Positions 53,381-62,562 of a DNA stretch of 64,000 nt are shown here, one piece after another; positions within the stretch are counted from its first letter, which is position 1; each line of letters opens with the position of its first letter. The notes below the pieces were generated by a model that saw nothing but the letters and a program-made list of their open reading frames with translations, made no database searches and was not told the origin of the DNA. This DNA is from Halobacillus sp. Nhm2S1. GTDB taxonomy: Bacteria; Bacillota; Bacilli; Bacillales; Halobacillaceae. The translations under genes and the position numbers were made by a program. The stretch is taken from positions 558,001-622,000 of the forward strand of contig NZ_JAIEZV010000003.1 of NCBI RefSeq assembly GCF_019599545.1, in the 5' to 3' direction.

Positions 53381-53978
53381 ATACGATGCCCCAACCCTGA
53401 AGTATGTCTTTTAATTGGTGTAAACTTTTCTCGATTGTTCCAGTATTGTCAATGACCGCATCCGCCATCTCTGCTTTCTTTTTCACAGGGATCTGCGCTT
53501 GGATCCGCTCTTCAGCATCCTTACGTCCTGACTGGTCTCTTTCCATCAAACGCTCCATTTGTGTTTCTTCATCCACATACACAACAAGAATTTTCTCTAC
53601 ATAATCAGTTAAGTTGCTTTCGAACAGCAATGGAATGTCCAGGACGACTGCTTGATATTGCTGCTGTTTATACTGCTCACGCCGCCTGATCATTTCTTCC
53701 CTTACTTTAGGGTGGACAATCCCATTCAGCTGTTTTCGCTTCGTCTCGTCGCTAAATACGACCTTACCAAGTTTTTTTCGATCCAGATCCCCGTCATCTT
53801 CCAGCACCTGTTCTCCAAAGGTTTCAACTATTTCTTTGTAAGCCGGTTTCCCCGGCTTGACGACATCCCTTGATATTTGATCCGCATCAATAACAGGAAT
53901 ATCCATGTCTCTGAACATTTCTGCTACGGTACTTTTTCCACTTGCAATACTTCCTGTTAATCCGATGACTAAAGTCAT
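53379..53978 (-). CDS. coaE: Dephospho-CoA kinase
   Basis: A 199-residue kinase for the last step of coenzyme A synthesis. The P-loop GLTGSIASGKST is at 6-17, VIDADQISRDVV and DIPLLFES follow, and RMxRDQSxR-like segment MERDQSGRKDAEERI forms the lid. GGAGGTGGC precedes the ATG. Gene order coaE-ytaF-mutM-polA on this strand is as in B. subtilis. Confidence 0.95.
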   Translation of the reverse strand: MTLVIGLTGSIASGKSTVAEMFRDMDIPVIDADQISRDVVKPGKPAYKEIVETFGEQVLEDDGDLDRKKLGKVVFSDETKRKQLNGIVHPKVREEMIRRREQYKQQQYQAVVLDIPLLFESNLTDYVEKILVVYVDEETQMERLMERDQSGRKDAEERIQAQIPVKKKAEMADAVIDNTGTIEKSLHQLKDILQGWGIV

Positions 53979-53990
53979 CCTGCCACCTCC

Positions 53991-54593
53991 TTAAGACAAC
54001 TTAATCAGTCCGATGATGATGAGTAACACTCCAGGTAAAATGGACAAACTTTCTGCTTTATCACTAAGCTTTGAGCCGCTCAAAATTCCACAACCAAGCA
54101 TGCAGAAAGTCGCTACAGTAATCATAACCGCTGTAAATAAGATAGGAATTCCGATGAGCGCTCCACTGATTCCAGCTCCAATGGTATCGAGGGATAGAGC
54201 GGCCCCAAGCAGCCATACTTCTTTTCCACGGATACCACCGGAGTGGTCCACATCCGCAGCTAAAGGGTCATTCAATACTTTTGCCGGATTAAGCCATGGC
54301 TCTTTCTTTTCTTCACTATCTTTCTCTTTCTTAAAAAATTGCCATAAAAAATAGATACCGATTCCGATTAACGCAAGTGCTCCCACGCGTTCGGCGTCTT
54401 CCGCTGCCACCACTGCTGCCAGCAAATGTCCAAAATAAGAGGACAACAGAAACATACAACCGGAAACACTCGCAATTAAAAAGACGCCTCTTAAAGTAAG
54501 GCCGACCTTTTTCAAACCCAATACGCAGCCGATTCCAAAGCTGTCTATGCTGACTGCTGTAACGAACAAAAAAATGAACATGCCAATCCCCAT
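53991..54593 (-). CDS. ytaF: Sporulation membrane protein YtaF
   Basis: A 200-residue protein with six predicted helices and a central cytoplasmic loop (KKEKDSEEKKEPWLNPAKVL). The two halves repeat an SxDxxGxG-type motif (VSIDSFGIGCVLG, LSLDTIGAGISGA), as in MntP-like transporters and YtaF. ATG 54593 follows GAAGGTG; a GTG three codons earlier is possible. The sporulation link is by family annotation. Confidence 0.88.
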   Translation of the reverse strand: MGIGMFIFLFVTAVSIDSFGIGCVLGLKKVGLTLRGVFLIASVSGCMFLLSSYFGHLLAAVVAAEDAERVGALALIGIGIYFLWQFFKKEKDSEEKKEPWLNPAKVLNDPLAADVDHSGGIRGKEVWLLGAALSLDTIGAGISGALIGIPILFTAVMITVATFCMLGCGILSGSKLSDKAESLSILPGVLLIIIGLIKLS

Positions 54594-54640
54594 GTATCCC
54601 ACACCTTCATATCTTAAGCTGTGGGATAGTATATGGGGGT

Positions 54641-55480
54641 TTACCTAGTAGTGTGTAAGGGTTGACACTTAGGACAAATGTGAGTCCCTCTTCCACTGAC
54701 CTTCAACTTCGTAATCGGAGTACCACATTGGACACACTCCGAATCCTGCTTTCCATAAACTTGGAGCTTCTGCTGAAACATCCCGATTTCCCCCTGACTG
54801 TTCAAGTAAGAACGAATGGTCGTCCCGCCTTGTTCGATAGCCTCAAGGATGACCGAAATACTGGCTTCACGAATCTTTTCAACCTCAGCTTTTGTTAAAG
54901 TATTGGCGATTCGCTCAGGGTGAATGCCTGCCCTGAAGAGGGCTTCGTCTACATAAATATTCCCAAGGCCTGCTACAATCGATTGGTCAAGCAGGACCGC
55001 TTTCATATTTCTAGACGTTTTCCTCAGCCTCTCATAAAAATAATCGACGGTGAAAGCTTCATTGAATGGATCAGGTCCTAATTGAATAAGCGGTTTGTTT
55101 TTAAGCTCCATTCCTTTTGGAAAAGCGTGCATGGTCCCGAATTTCCGCACATCGTTATATCGAAGTTCTGTTCCATCAGTAAAATGGAAGATCACGTGGG
55201 TATGCTTCGGCTTTTCGGTCGCACCCTCGTAAACACCAAACTTCCCCTCCATCCGCAAATGGGAAACGAGGGCAATATCATCCATATGGAAGATTAAAAA
55301 TTTCCCTTTACGATCAATGTCCTGAATGGTCTGCCCCACCAATAACTGCTCAAACTCTTTAGGATCTTGGGGTTGTTTAATGATATTCCCCCAAAACACG
55401 GATACCTTTTCAATCTCTTTTCCTAAAGCGAGATGTTTCAAAGTTTTTCTAACTGTTTCTACTTCAGGTAACTCTGGCAT
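54641..55480 (-). CDS. mutM: Formamidopyrimidine-DNA glycosylase
   Basis: A 279-residue bifunctional glycosylase/AP lyase that removes 8-oxoguanine. The processed N-terminus P2-E3 of MPELPEVETV is the catalytic pair; LDQSIVAGLGNIYVDEALF is the helix-two-turn-helix, and the C-terminal zinc finger has CVQC and CPKC. AAGAGGAG precedes the ATG. It is 15 bases after polA in the same direction. Confidence 0.97.
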   Translation of the reverse strand: MPELPEVETVRKTLKHLALGKEIEKVSVFWGNIIKQPQDPKEFEQLLVGQTIQDIDRKGKFLIFHMDDIALVSHLRMEGKFGVYEGATEKPKHTHVIFHFTDGTELRYNDVRKFGTMHAFPKGMELKNKPLIQLGPDPFNEAFTVDYFYERLRKTSRNMKAVLLDQSIVAGLGNIYVDEALFRAGIHPERIANTLTKAEVEKIREASISVILEAIEQGGTTIRSYLNSQGEIGMFQQKLQVYGKQDSECVQCGTPITKLKVSGRGTHICPKCQPLHTTR

Positions 55481-55495
55481 TGTTTCATTCTCCTC

Positions 55496-58135
55496 TTACT
55501 TTGCATCATACCAAGTGTCCCCATAAGATGAATCGACTTTTAGAGGAACATCTAAATTTACGGTATTTTCCATGACAGATGATACAATCTCTTCTAGTTG
55601 TTTTACTTCTTCTTTTGGTGCTTCAATGATCAATTCGTCATGCACTTGAAGCAGAACTTTGGCTTGCATGTTCTCTTCTTGAAGTTTTTCTTCAAGGTCA
55701 ATCATCGCTTTTTTGATAATATCGGCTGCACTTCCCTGAATCGGTGTGTTCATCGCCGTCCGCTCGGCAAAGCTGCGCTTATTAAAATTTCGGCTTTTAA
55801 TGTCAGGAAGGTACCGTCTACGGTTCATAAATGTGGATACATATCCTGTCTCTTTCGCTTCCCTCACGGTCTCATCCATATAAGACTTGACTCCTGGATA
55901 GCTCTCAAAATATTTATCAATGAAAGCTTGTGCTTCTTTACGAGTAATACCCAGGCTTTGAGACAGGCCATAATCACTGATTCCGTAAACGATCCCGAAG
56001 TTTACGGCTTTCGCCTGTCTTCTCATTTCACTTGTAACGTCGTCCCTCGATACACCGAAAACTTCACTTGCTGTTTGGGTGTGGATATCTTCCCCTTCTT
56101 TAAACGCCTGCATAAGCTTGTCATCCTGAGCAATATGGGCGAGGACACGAAGTTCAATTTGAGAATAGTCACTCGCAAACATAACCCACCCTTTTTGAGA
56201 TGGGATAAAGGCCTGTCTTATTTTACGCCCCTCTTCAAGACGGATCGGGATATTTTGTAAGTTAGGGTCCGTGGAACTTAATCGCCCGGTTTGTGTAAGA
56301 GCTTGGTTAAAGCGTGTATGGATTTTCCCAGTCTCTCCATGAACGACCTTAAGAAGACCTTCGATATATGTCGACTTCAACTTCCTGAGCTGACGGTTAA
56401 GGAGGATTTTAGGGATGATCTCATGTTGATCTTCCAATTGCTCTAAAACATCCGCAGAAGTGGAATAACCAGTCTTCGTCTTTTTGATTACCGGAAGCTC
56501 CAGCTTTTCAAATAAAATGGGCCCTAGTTGTTTAGGGGAATTGAGGTTGAAGCTCTCTCCTGCAAGTTCATAAATTTCCTGTTCAACCTTATTCAACCGT
56601 TCTTCCAGTTCTTCCCCCATATTTTCCAACCTCTCAACGTCCACACAAACACCGCGATGCTCCATTCGACCAAGAATAAGCGCTAATGGCATTTCAAGTT
56701 CTCTGAATAACTGATATTGTTCATTTTCTTTCAATTTCTTTTCCATGTCCTCTTTCATGTTATAAAGAAGAGATGCTTTCCGTCCAATATGCTCATAGAA
56801 CTCATCATCATTTTCTGGACGTTTCATTTTAGCGCCTTTTCCATACACTTCTTCATCGTATTTGACGGCTGTTTCACCTAAACGATGGCCAATCGCAGGA
56901 ATGTCATGGTTATTCTCAGCGGGGTTAATCAAATAAGAAGCAAGCAATAAATCGAACGTGATTCCCTTCATCTCAATGCCATGACGTAAAAGCGCCACAC
57001 TCGTCCGTTTCGCATCAAAGACCCATTTTTCATTTTCTGCACTTTCCGCCCACGTTTGAAACGCGTCCGAATTTTTAGCATCTTCCATGGAAAGGACGAA
57101 TTTTCTTTGATCATTTACAACAGCAATGCCTTCCACTGGCGCCGTATGGTAATTGTCGTAAAGCATCTCCACTACCACCGACTCTTTCCCCGTAAAAAGA
57201 TCTGCTGTTATTTCCTGGACTACTTCCACATCAATCTCTGGGAGTTCTTGGGCGTCTTCAGATTCTACACCGCCTTCTTGAACACGGGAAAGCAACGACT
57301 GGAATCCAAGCTCTTTAAAAAACTCGCTCACTTTTTGGGACTGATAACCGGAATATCCAATATCAGAAATGCTGATTTCGATCGGCGCCTCACGCTCAAT
57401 GGTTACAAGCTGCTGACTCATCAACGCCTCTTCCTTATTCGTTTCCAGTTTTTCTTTCAATTTCTTACCACTTACATCATTTAAATTCTCATAGAGTTTT
57501 TCCAGCGTATCAAATTGCTTCAACAGTTTGACCGCCGTTTTCTCCCCCACCCCAGGGACACCTGGAATATTATCAGAACTATCTCCCATGAGCGCCTTCA
57601 GGTCAATAATCTGATCCGGCCGGACTTCCATCTTCTCCATAAGGAAAGAAGGGGTATATGTATCCACATTAGTAATCCCTTTTTTAGTGAGGCTCACGGT
57701 GATTTTCTCATTCACAAGTTGAAGGAGATCCTTGTCTCCTGAGATCACTTTCACTTCGAGGCCCTTATCTCCCGCCTGTGTAGCAAGAGTTCCGATGATA
57801 TCGTCCGCTTCGTAATTCTCAAGCTGATAATAATTGACTTCAAATGCATCCAGAAGCTCCTTTAGCACCGGGAACTGTTCAGATAGTTCAGAAGGAGTTT
57901 TCTGCCGACCACCCTTATAATCCTCATATGTTTTATGACGGAATGTTGTTTTACCAGCATCAAAAGCAACGAGCAGATGATCCGGTTGATCTTCTTCCAG
58001 AATCTTCAACAACATGGTTGTAAAACCATAAACCGCGTTCGTATACACCCCTTTATCATTGTTTAACAAAGGCAGTGCAAAGAATGCCCGGTACGCAATA
58101 CTGTTCCCATCAATTAATACCACTTTCTCAGCCAT
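55496..58135 (-). CDS. polA: DNA polymerase I
   Basis: An 879-residue polymerase (B. subtilis 880). The 5' nuclease domain is at 1-295 (AVYGFTTMLLKIL, VISGDKDLLQLV, LMGDSSDNIPGVPGVG), a degenerate 3'-5' exonuclease domain at about 310-470 lacks the usual metal-binding acidic motifs, and the polymerase domain has DYSQIELRVLAH, RRQAKAVNFGIVYG and VHDELIIE. It therefore should lack proofreading, as in other Bacillus Pol I. AACGAGGAG precedes the ATG. Confidence 0.97.
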   Translation of the reverse strand: MAEKVVLIDGNSIAYRAFFALPLLNNDKGVYTNAVYGFTTMLLKILEEDQPDHLLVAFDAGKTTFRHKTYEDYKGGRQKTPSELSEQFPVLKELLDAFEVNYYQLENYEADDIIGTLATQAGDKGLEVKVISGDKDLLQLVNEKITVSLTKKGITNVDTYTPSFLMEKMEVRPDQIIDLKALMGDSSDNIPGVPGVGEKTAVKLLKQFDTLEKLYENLNDVSGKKLKEKLETNKEEALMSQQLVTIEREAPIEISISDIGYSGYQSQKVSEFFKELGFQSLLSRVQEGGVESEDAQELPEIDVEVVQEITADLFTGKESVVVEMLYDNYHTAPVEGIAVVNDQRKFVLSMEDAKNSDAFQTWAESAENEKWVFDAKRTSVALLRHGIEMKGITFDLLLASYLINPAENNHDIPAIGHRLGETAVKYDEEVYGKGAKMKRPENDDEFYEHIGRKASLLYNMKEDMEKKLKENEQYQLFRELEMPLALILGRMEHRGVCVDVERLENMGEELEERLNKVEQEIYELAGESFNLNSPKQLGPILFEKLELPVIKKTKTGYSTSADVLEQLEDQHEIIPKILLNRQLRKLKSTYIEGLLKVVHGETGKIHTRFNQALTQTGRLSSTDPNLQNIPIRLEEGRKIRQAFIPSQKGWVMFASDYSQIELRVLAHIAQDDKLMQAFKEGEDIHTQTASEVFGVSRDDVTSEMRRQAKAVNFGIVYGISDYGLSQSLGITRKEAQAFIDKYFESYPGVKSYMDETVREAKETGYVSTFMNRRRYLPDIKSRNFNKRSFAERTAMNTPIQGSAADIIKKAMIDLEEKLQEENMQAKVLLQVHDELIIEAPKEEVKQLEEIVSSVMENTVNLDVPLKVDSSYGDTWYDAK

Positions 58136-58139
58136 TGGC

Positions 58140-58238
58140 TCACTCCTCGTTATAGAAGATGCTCGATGGAGGATCTTCGTCTGTTTCTTTTTCCTTAGTC
58201 TTCGTTGGGTTTAATGAATCAATGTATGCTTCTTCCAT
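58140..58238 (-). CDS. Candidate 32-residue acidic peptide upstream of polA
   Basis: An ATG-initiated frame (58236-58238) ending TGA four bases before the polA start. The product is hydrophilic and acidic (MEEAYIDSLNPTKTKEKETD then EDPPSSIFYNEE). No good ribosome-binding site is seen before the ATG, but the polA site lies in its final codons, which would allow coupling. It may be a leader peptide or chance. Confidence 0.3.
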   Translation of the reverse strand: MEEAYIDSLNPTKTKEKETDEDPPSSIFYNEE

Positions 58239-58268
58239 CGAATCTGAGGTTACAACACCCGATAAAAA

Positions 58269-58318
58269 ACGCCTTTTTCATCATTCTACCATGTTTACAG
58301 TAGAGAGGAAAAAGGCGT
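58269..58318 (-). terminator. Terminator of hflKC
   Basis: ACGCCTTTTTC (58269-58279) pairs perfectly with GAAAAAGGCGT (58308-58318), and the minus strand ends in a TTTTTT run, eleven bases after the hflC stop. The 28-base loop is unusually long. Confidence 0.75.
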
Positions 58319-58328
58319 GCCTGATCGT

Positions 58329-59255
58329 TTATTCAAAATAACCTAAAAGTAATTCAGCATAAGGAGAATCCTGGGGAAGGATAATGGTCGTCTCGCCATC
58401 GATCGTCTTCTTATAGGATTCCAGGGTCCGGTAAAGTTGGTAGAACTCTGGATCTTGAGAAAAGGCATTGTTATAGATCTGTGCCGCTTCCTGTTCACCT
58501 TCTGCTCGAATTTTTTCAGCATTGGCTCGAGCTGTAGACAACATTTCCTGTACTTCACGATCCACTTCTGCACGTATTCTGCTCTTATCCGCTTCTCCTT
58601 CGGATAAATACTGTTGAGCAATTTTCTCGCGGTCTGTAATCATTTGATTAAAAACTGCTTCTTCATTGGCTTCCGGTAGATCTGAACGCTTGATTCGCAC
58701 ATCATCTACAACAATGCCGTAATTATCTCTTTGTAGATATTCATTTACTTTAGCTGTAATTTCTTCATTCAATACTCCCCTGGAACTCTCTTCCTCATTA
58801 ATAATCTCCGAAAAATTCATCTTTCCTAATTCAGATCGGACAATGGAGAAAATAAATTCTCCCATTCTCGCTTCTGCATTCATCTCAGTACGGGCGTTAG
58901 CAATCATATCTTCTGGGTCCGTGATGCTCCAAATGGCATAATTATCAATGATCATCCGCTTTTTATCCAATGTGGTTATCTCTTTTTCATCTACATCATA
59001 GACCATTTTCTTTTTGGAGAGGGTGGAAACTTCTTGTACTAATGGGATTTTGAACTTAAGCCCCGGTTCTTCGTGAATCTTCACAACGTCTCCAAATTGA
59101 CGAACGACCTTATACTCTCCCTCTTTAGCAATCACGATTGAATTTATACCAATAAGGAGAATCCCTATAATGACGAGTAATGTAACTCCAGCTCTTACGT
59201 ACTTCCTGAGATCCTTCTTTTGTTTTTCATTTTCATTAAAGATTTCTTCACTCAT
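58329..59255 (-). CDS. hflC: Protease modulator HflC
   Basis: A 308-residue SPFH protein with one N-terminal membrane helix (about 17-39). The SPFH domain runs about 45-215 (EYKVVRQFGDVVKIHEEPGLKFKIP, LGKMNFSEII), followed by a coiled coil with repeated Glu-Ala pairs and ARANAEKIRAEGEQEAAQIY, which is typical of HflC. With HflK it forms a membrane cage around FtsH. It overlaps hflK by four bases. Confidence 0.93.
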   Translation of the reverse strand: MSEEIFNENEKQKKDLRKYVRAGVTLLVIIGILLIGINSIVIAKEGEYKVVRQFGDVVKIHEEPGLKFKIPLVQEVSTLSKKKMVYDVDEKEITTLDKKRMIIDNYAIWSITDPEDMIANARTEMNAEARMGEFIFSIVRSELGKMNFSEIINEEESSRGVLNEEITAKVNEYLQRDNYGIVVDDVRIKRSDLPEANEEAVFNQMITDREKIAQQYLSEGEADKSRIRAEVDREVQEMLSTARANAEKIRAEGEQEAAQIYNNAFSQDPEFYQLYRTLESYKKTIDGETTIILPQDSPYAELLLGYFE

Positions 59256-60211
59256 GATTCTTCACTCTCCTCATCTTCCGCCGAACTAGGAGGCACTACA
59301 TTTTGAACCGTTCCTTGATTTAAAGGCAAGTATTTCATTGTGTTTCCATCATCATTCATAATGTACACGTTAGCCTCTGGTAGCACTTCTTCAAGTGTCT
59401 CCATGACAAGACGATCACGGGTAATTGTTTCGTTACCCTGATACTCTTCAAGCAAGGCATTAAAGCTAGCAACAGCACCGGTAGCCTGTTGAATTCTCTC
59501 AACTTTGGCACCTTCCGACCGTTGAATAATCGCGTCCTTTTCACCAAGCGCTTCCTCGCGCTTCTGATTGGCATATTTCTCCGCTTCGTTCACTTTACTT
59601 TGCTTTTGTTCCCGAGCATCGGTCACCTTTGTAAACGCAGAGCGCACTTCCTTATTCGGAAGATCAACCTCTTGAAGTCGGACATCTATAATAGATACAC
59701 CAATTTCATAGCCTTCAACCAAGCTGACCAAGCCTTCCCTTACTTCATTTTCTATCTCTGCTTTACCGGAAGTTAGAGCCTCATCAATTTCACTACTCCC
59801 AATCACACCTCGAAGTGAAGAGGATGTGGCATTGAATAATACTTGTTCAGGGTTTTCTGAGGCAAATAAATAAGCCGCTGGATCTGTGATTTTCCATTGG
59901 ACGACGAGATCTGCCTGTAAGATCATATCGTCCCCTGTAATCATCGTTACTTTATCTGTTTCTTCTCCACTGTCATCGAAACCAAAATCCAAGCTGAACG
60001 TTTCTTTCGACATTTTTTCTACTTCTTGGATCGGCCATGGCATTTTGAAGTGCAAGCCTGGTTCGGTGATGCCATCTTCAGCTTTCCCGAACGTAAGCAC
60101 CACAGCTTGCTCTGATTCATCCACGGTGTACCATGTTGTAATAAGGGCAATAACCAACAACACACCCACGACGACTAGGCCCGTCCATTTGTAAAATTGT
60201 TTAAGACTCAT
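59252..60211 (-). CDS. hflK: FtsH protease activity modulator HflK
   Basis: A 319-residue SPFH protein with an N-terminal membrane helix (about 10-30), SPFH domain about 30-200 (TVDESEQAVVLTFGKAEDGITEPGLHFKMPWP, typical of HflK) and a coiled coil ending in an acidic tail. It partners HflC in restraining FtsH. B. subtilis has no hflKC at this place. A sigma-W-type promoter lies 38 bases upstream. CAAAGGGGA precedes the ATG. Confidence 0.93.
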   Translation of the reverse strand: MSLKQFYKWTGLVVVGVLLVIALITTWYTVDESEQAVVLTFGKAEDGITEPGLHFKMPWPIQEVEKMSKETFSLDFGFDDSGEETDKVTMITGDDMILQADLVVQWKITDPAAYLFASENPEQVLFNATSSSLRGVIGSSEIDEALTSGKAEIENEVREGLVSLVEGYEIGVSIIDVRLQEVDLPNKEVRSAFTKVTDAREQKQSKVNEAEKYANQKREEALGEKDAIIQRSEGAKVERIQQATGAVASFNALLEEYQGNETITRDRLVMETLEEVLPEANVYIMNDDGNTMKYLPLNQGTVQNVVPPSSAEDEESEES

Positions 60212-60248
60212 ATCGACTTCCCCTTTGTCTTTTTATGGATACTATAAT

Positions 60249-60274
60249 TACGACTATGTAACAAAAAGGTTTCA
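60249..60274 (-). promoter_or_regulatory. Sigma-W-type promoter of hflKC
   Basis: On the minus strand TGAAAC (60269-60274), exactly 16 bases, CGTA (60249-60252): an exact match to the sigma-W consensus TGAAAC-N16-CGTA. Confidence 0.75.
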
Positions 60275-60304
60275 AAAAAGTAACATCATTTTTCCATCAC
60301 TAAA

Positions 60305-60614
60305 GATCCTGATTGTGGGAGACTCCGTTTCGAGACTTTTGTTGACTGGGTGGGGAGACTGCGGGGAATAGCTCAATTCCCGCAGTCTCCCCATTCTCTT
60401 TTCCATATATGTATCTAGAAACCCCTTCCGGAATAAGCTGCTTTGATTTACATGGTAATCTGAGAGGAATCAACTCCCTAGGAAGCTATTCTCCTTGTGG
60501 CGCGAGTGTCTGGGCGATAGAACTGGACGAGTGGCTTTCCATACATACCTGACGCTCAACCAGGGAACGATCCCCGAGAGCATATTGAGACTGAGTCTTC
60601 AACAATCCTGCCAT
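60305..60614. mobile_element. MITE-like inverted-repeat element, copy 3
   Basis: About 310 bases between hflK and phoR. The left end GATTGTGGGAGACTCCGTTT and right end AGACTGAGTCTTCAACAATC are imperfect inverted repeats and match the ends of the elements at 27141 and 44294. An inner GGGGAGACTGCGGG (about 60352-60365) pairs with CCCGCAGTCTCCCC (about 60378-60391) as a hairpin. The rest is more diverged. No coding capacity. Confidence 0.6.
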
Positions 60615-60704
60615 ATAGTAGAATTTCGGGTTAAAGGATGAATTATGAATGGGAAGTTTGGGGGTGTATTTTTACAAGATCATAACGGAATCGAAATAAA
60701 AAAA

Positions 60705-60729
60705 GGCAGAAGCGAGGGAAGCTTCTGCC
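60705..60729 (-). terminator. Terminator of phoP-phoR
   Basis: GGCAGAAGC (60705-60713) pairs perfectly with GCTTCTGCC (60721-60729); the minus strand ends in TTTTTTT. Confidence 0.88.
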
Positions 60730-60807
60730 ATAAAGAGAAAACACCTTGGATGAAAGGGTTTCAAAGGTATTCTACCGAAGTATTGTTAACCTTAATTTAA
60801 TAAAATA

Positions 60808-62562
60808 TTAATTTTCCGTAAACTTCTTTGGAATCTCAACATAAAACGACGTCCCGACATCCACTTCACTTTCTACATGGATGGTCCCTTCATGGGCTTC
60901 TACAATGTGTTTTACAATGGCAAGACCTAGACCTGTGCCTCCTGAATTCCTGCTTCTCGCTTTATCCACACGGTAGAACCTTTCAAAAATCCTGGATATT
61001 TCTTCCTCAGGTATTCCAACACCATTATCAGTGATTTTAATCGTTACATGATTTTCAGATTCTTGAAATTCTAATGTAACTTCCCCTTCATCTCCTGAAT
61101 AATTAATGGCATTTGTCAACAAGTTCATGAACACTTGCTTCAAGCGGCTGGAGTCACCTTGAATCAAAGTATTTCCATGCACGGAAGCGTGGAGCTTCAC
61201 TTCTTTTTGCTCGGCATGTTGTTCAACAATAGGCAGTAAATCATTTAACAACCGTTGGACTTCCACTTGTTCAACATTTAAAAGGAAGTCATCCCTTTCA
61301 AGTTTGGACAACTCCAGAAGATCTTGAATTAAGGACTGCAACCGGCCACTTTCCTTCAAGATAATCTGTAAAAACTGCTCAAGCATCTTTTCATCTTTCA
61401 TAGCCCCGTCAAGCAGGGTTTCTGAAAAGCCGCGAATGGAAGTAATCGGAGTTTTCAATTCATGTGAGACGTTGGCTACAAAGTCTTTTCTCATCTGCTC
61501 CAATTGTTTTAGCTCTGATATATCATGGAAAACCAATACGACACCTCTCCACTTTCGGTCTTCGCTGAAAATGGGTGCTCCGGTTACTTCCAAGTGCTTA
61601 CGGTCAATATTAACAGGCAGCACAAACGTTTCGCTCACCGTTTCTTCAAACATATATATCTTCTGTACAGTTTCGTGGATGGTTGTGTAAGGAATAGCAT
61701 CGTGATACAAATGGCCGATAAAATCTTTTTGTTCTCCTTTGAACGTTTCTAAGAAAGCACGATTCAAAAGAAGAATATAGCCTTTTTCATCAATCAGCAC
61801 TAACCCATTCCCCATATTGTTGATGACCGCTTCTAATTGATTCTCCTGCATACCCTTTGTACTCGTCATCTCCTGCAAATTCCTAGCCAGAATATTGATC
61901 GACTGGCTAAGCTGTCCCGCTTCACCAAAATGCCCTTCATATGTTCTTGCTTTATAATTTCCTTTCGCAAGTTCTGTAGCAACATTAGAGGCTGATCGAA
62001 TTGGACGGATATATTTAGAGAACACGTTAAATCCAATAACAAAAATGACTAAAAGCCCAAGAAGTAACGTAAATCCAATTAGAAGCCAAATGTTTTTTGT
62101 AATATTGGTCAAAGCCTCCACGGGTGAAAGAAGAATAAGGGTGCCATTTATACCATCTACACTATTATTCACAGGATAATAGAAGATCTCATCCAGCATC
62201 TGCCCTTCATTCATCGGGGAAGTGCCACTTTCCACACGTGTGATCACTTCCTGCTTCTCGTCTTGACTTATAACAGGTACAGCATCAACAGTATCAATCA
62301 TTCTTTCTCCGGAATCTGATATAAAAATCATGCCTGTATTCAACTGTTCACTAAAGTTATATAACTCATCCTGACTCACTTCCCGGTCTTCTGTAAATCG
62401 ATCCAAATACGTGATGAAATATTGACTTTCTAACTCTACACGCTGTTCAAATATGTTGATAAAATAGCCGCGGGTCAGTTGAGCAAGAATGATCCCCAGC
62501 CCGAGCATGACAATGACCACTAAAACCGTATAGGTCATTAGTGGCCTAGTATTGGAGGTCAT
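60808..62562 (-). CDS. phoR: Phosphate-regulon sensor kinase PhoR
   Basis: A 584-residue sensor kinase. Two membrane helices (about 9-29 and 155-178) enclose an extracytoplasmic domain, followed by HAMP (about 180-232), PAS (about 245-350), HisKA with SHELKTPITSIRGF, and HATPase with NAINYS, DNGVGIP and GGTGLGLAIVKHI. In B. subtilis it phosphorylates PhoP when phosphate is short, sensing wall teichoic acid intermediates. Its ATG follows the phoP stop directly. Confidence 0.95.
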   Translation of the reverse strand: MTSNTRPLMTYTVLVVIVMLGLGIILAQLTRGYFINIFEQRVELESQYFITYLDRFTEDREVSQDELYNFSEQLNTGMIFISDSGERMIDTVDAVPVISQDEKQEVITRVESGTSPMNEGQMLDEIFYYPVNNSVDGINGTLILLSPVEALTNITKNIWLLIGFTLLLGLLVIFVIGFNVFSKYIRPIRSASNVATELAKGNYKARTYEGHFGEAGQLSQSINILARNLQEMTSTKGMQENQLEAVINNMGNGLVLIDEKGYILLLNRAFLETFKGEQKDFIGHLYHDAIPYTTIHETVQKIYMFEETVSETFVLPVNIDRKHLEVTGAPIFSEDRKWRGVVLVFHDISELKQLEQMRKDFVANVSHELKTPITSIRGFSETLLDGAMKDEKMLEQFLQIILKESGRLQSLIQDLLELSKLERDDFLLNVEQVEVQRLLNDLLPIVEQHAEQKEVKLHASVHGNTLIQGDSSRLKQVFMNLLTNAINYSGDEGEVTLEFQESENHVTIKITDNGVGIPEEEISRIFERFYRVDKARSRNSGGTGLGLAIVKHIVEAHEGTIHVESEVDVGTSFYVEIPKKFTEN

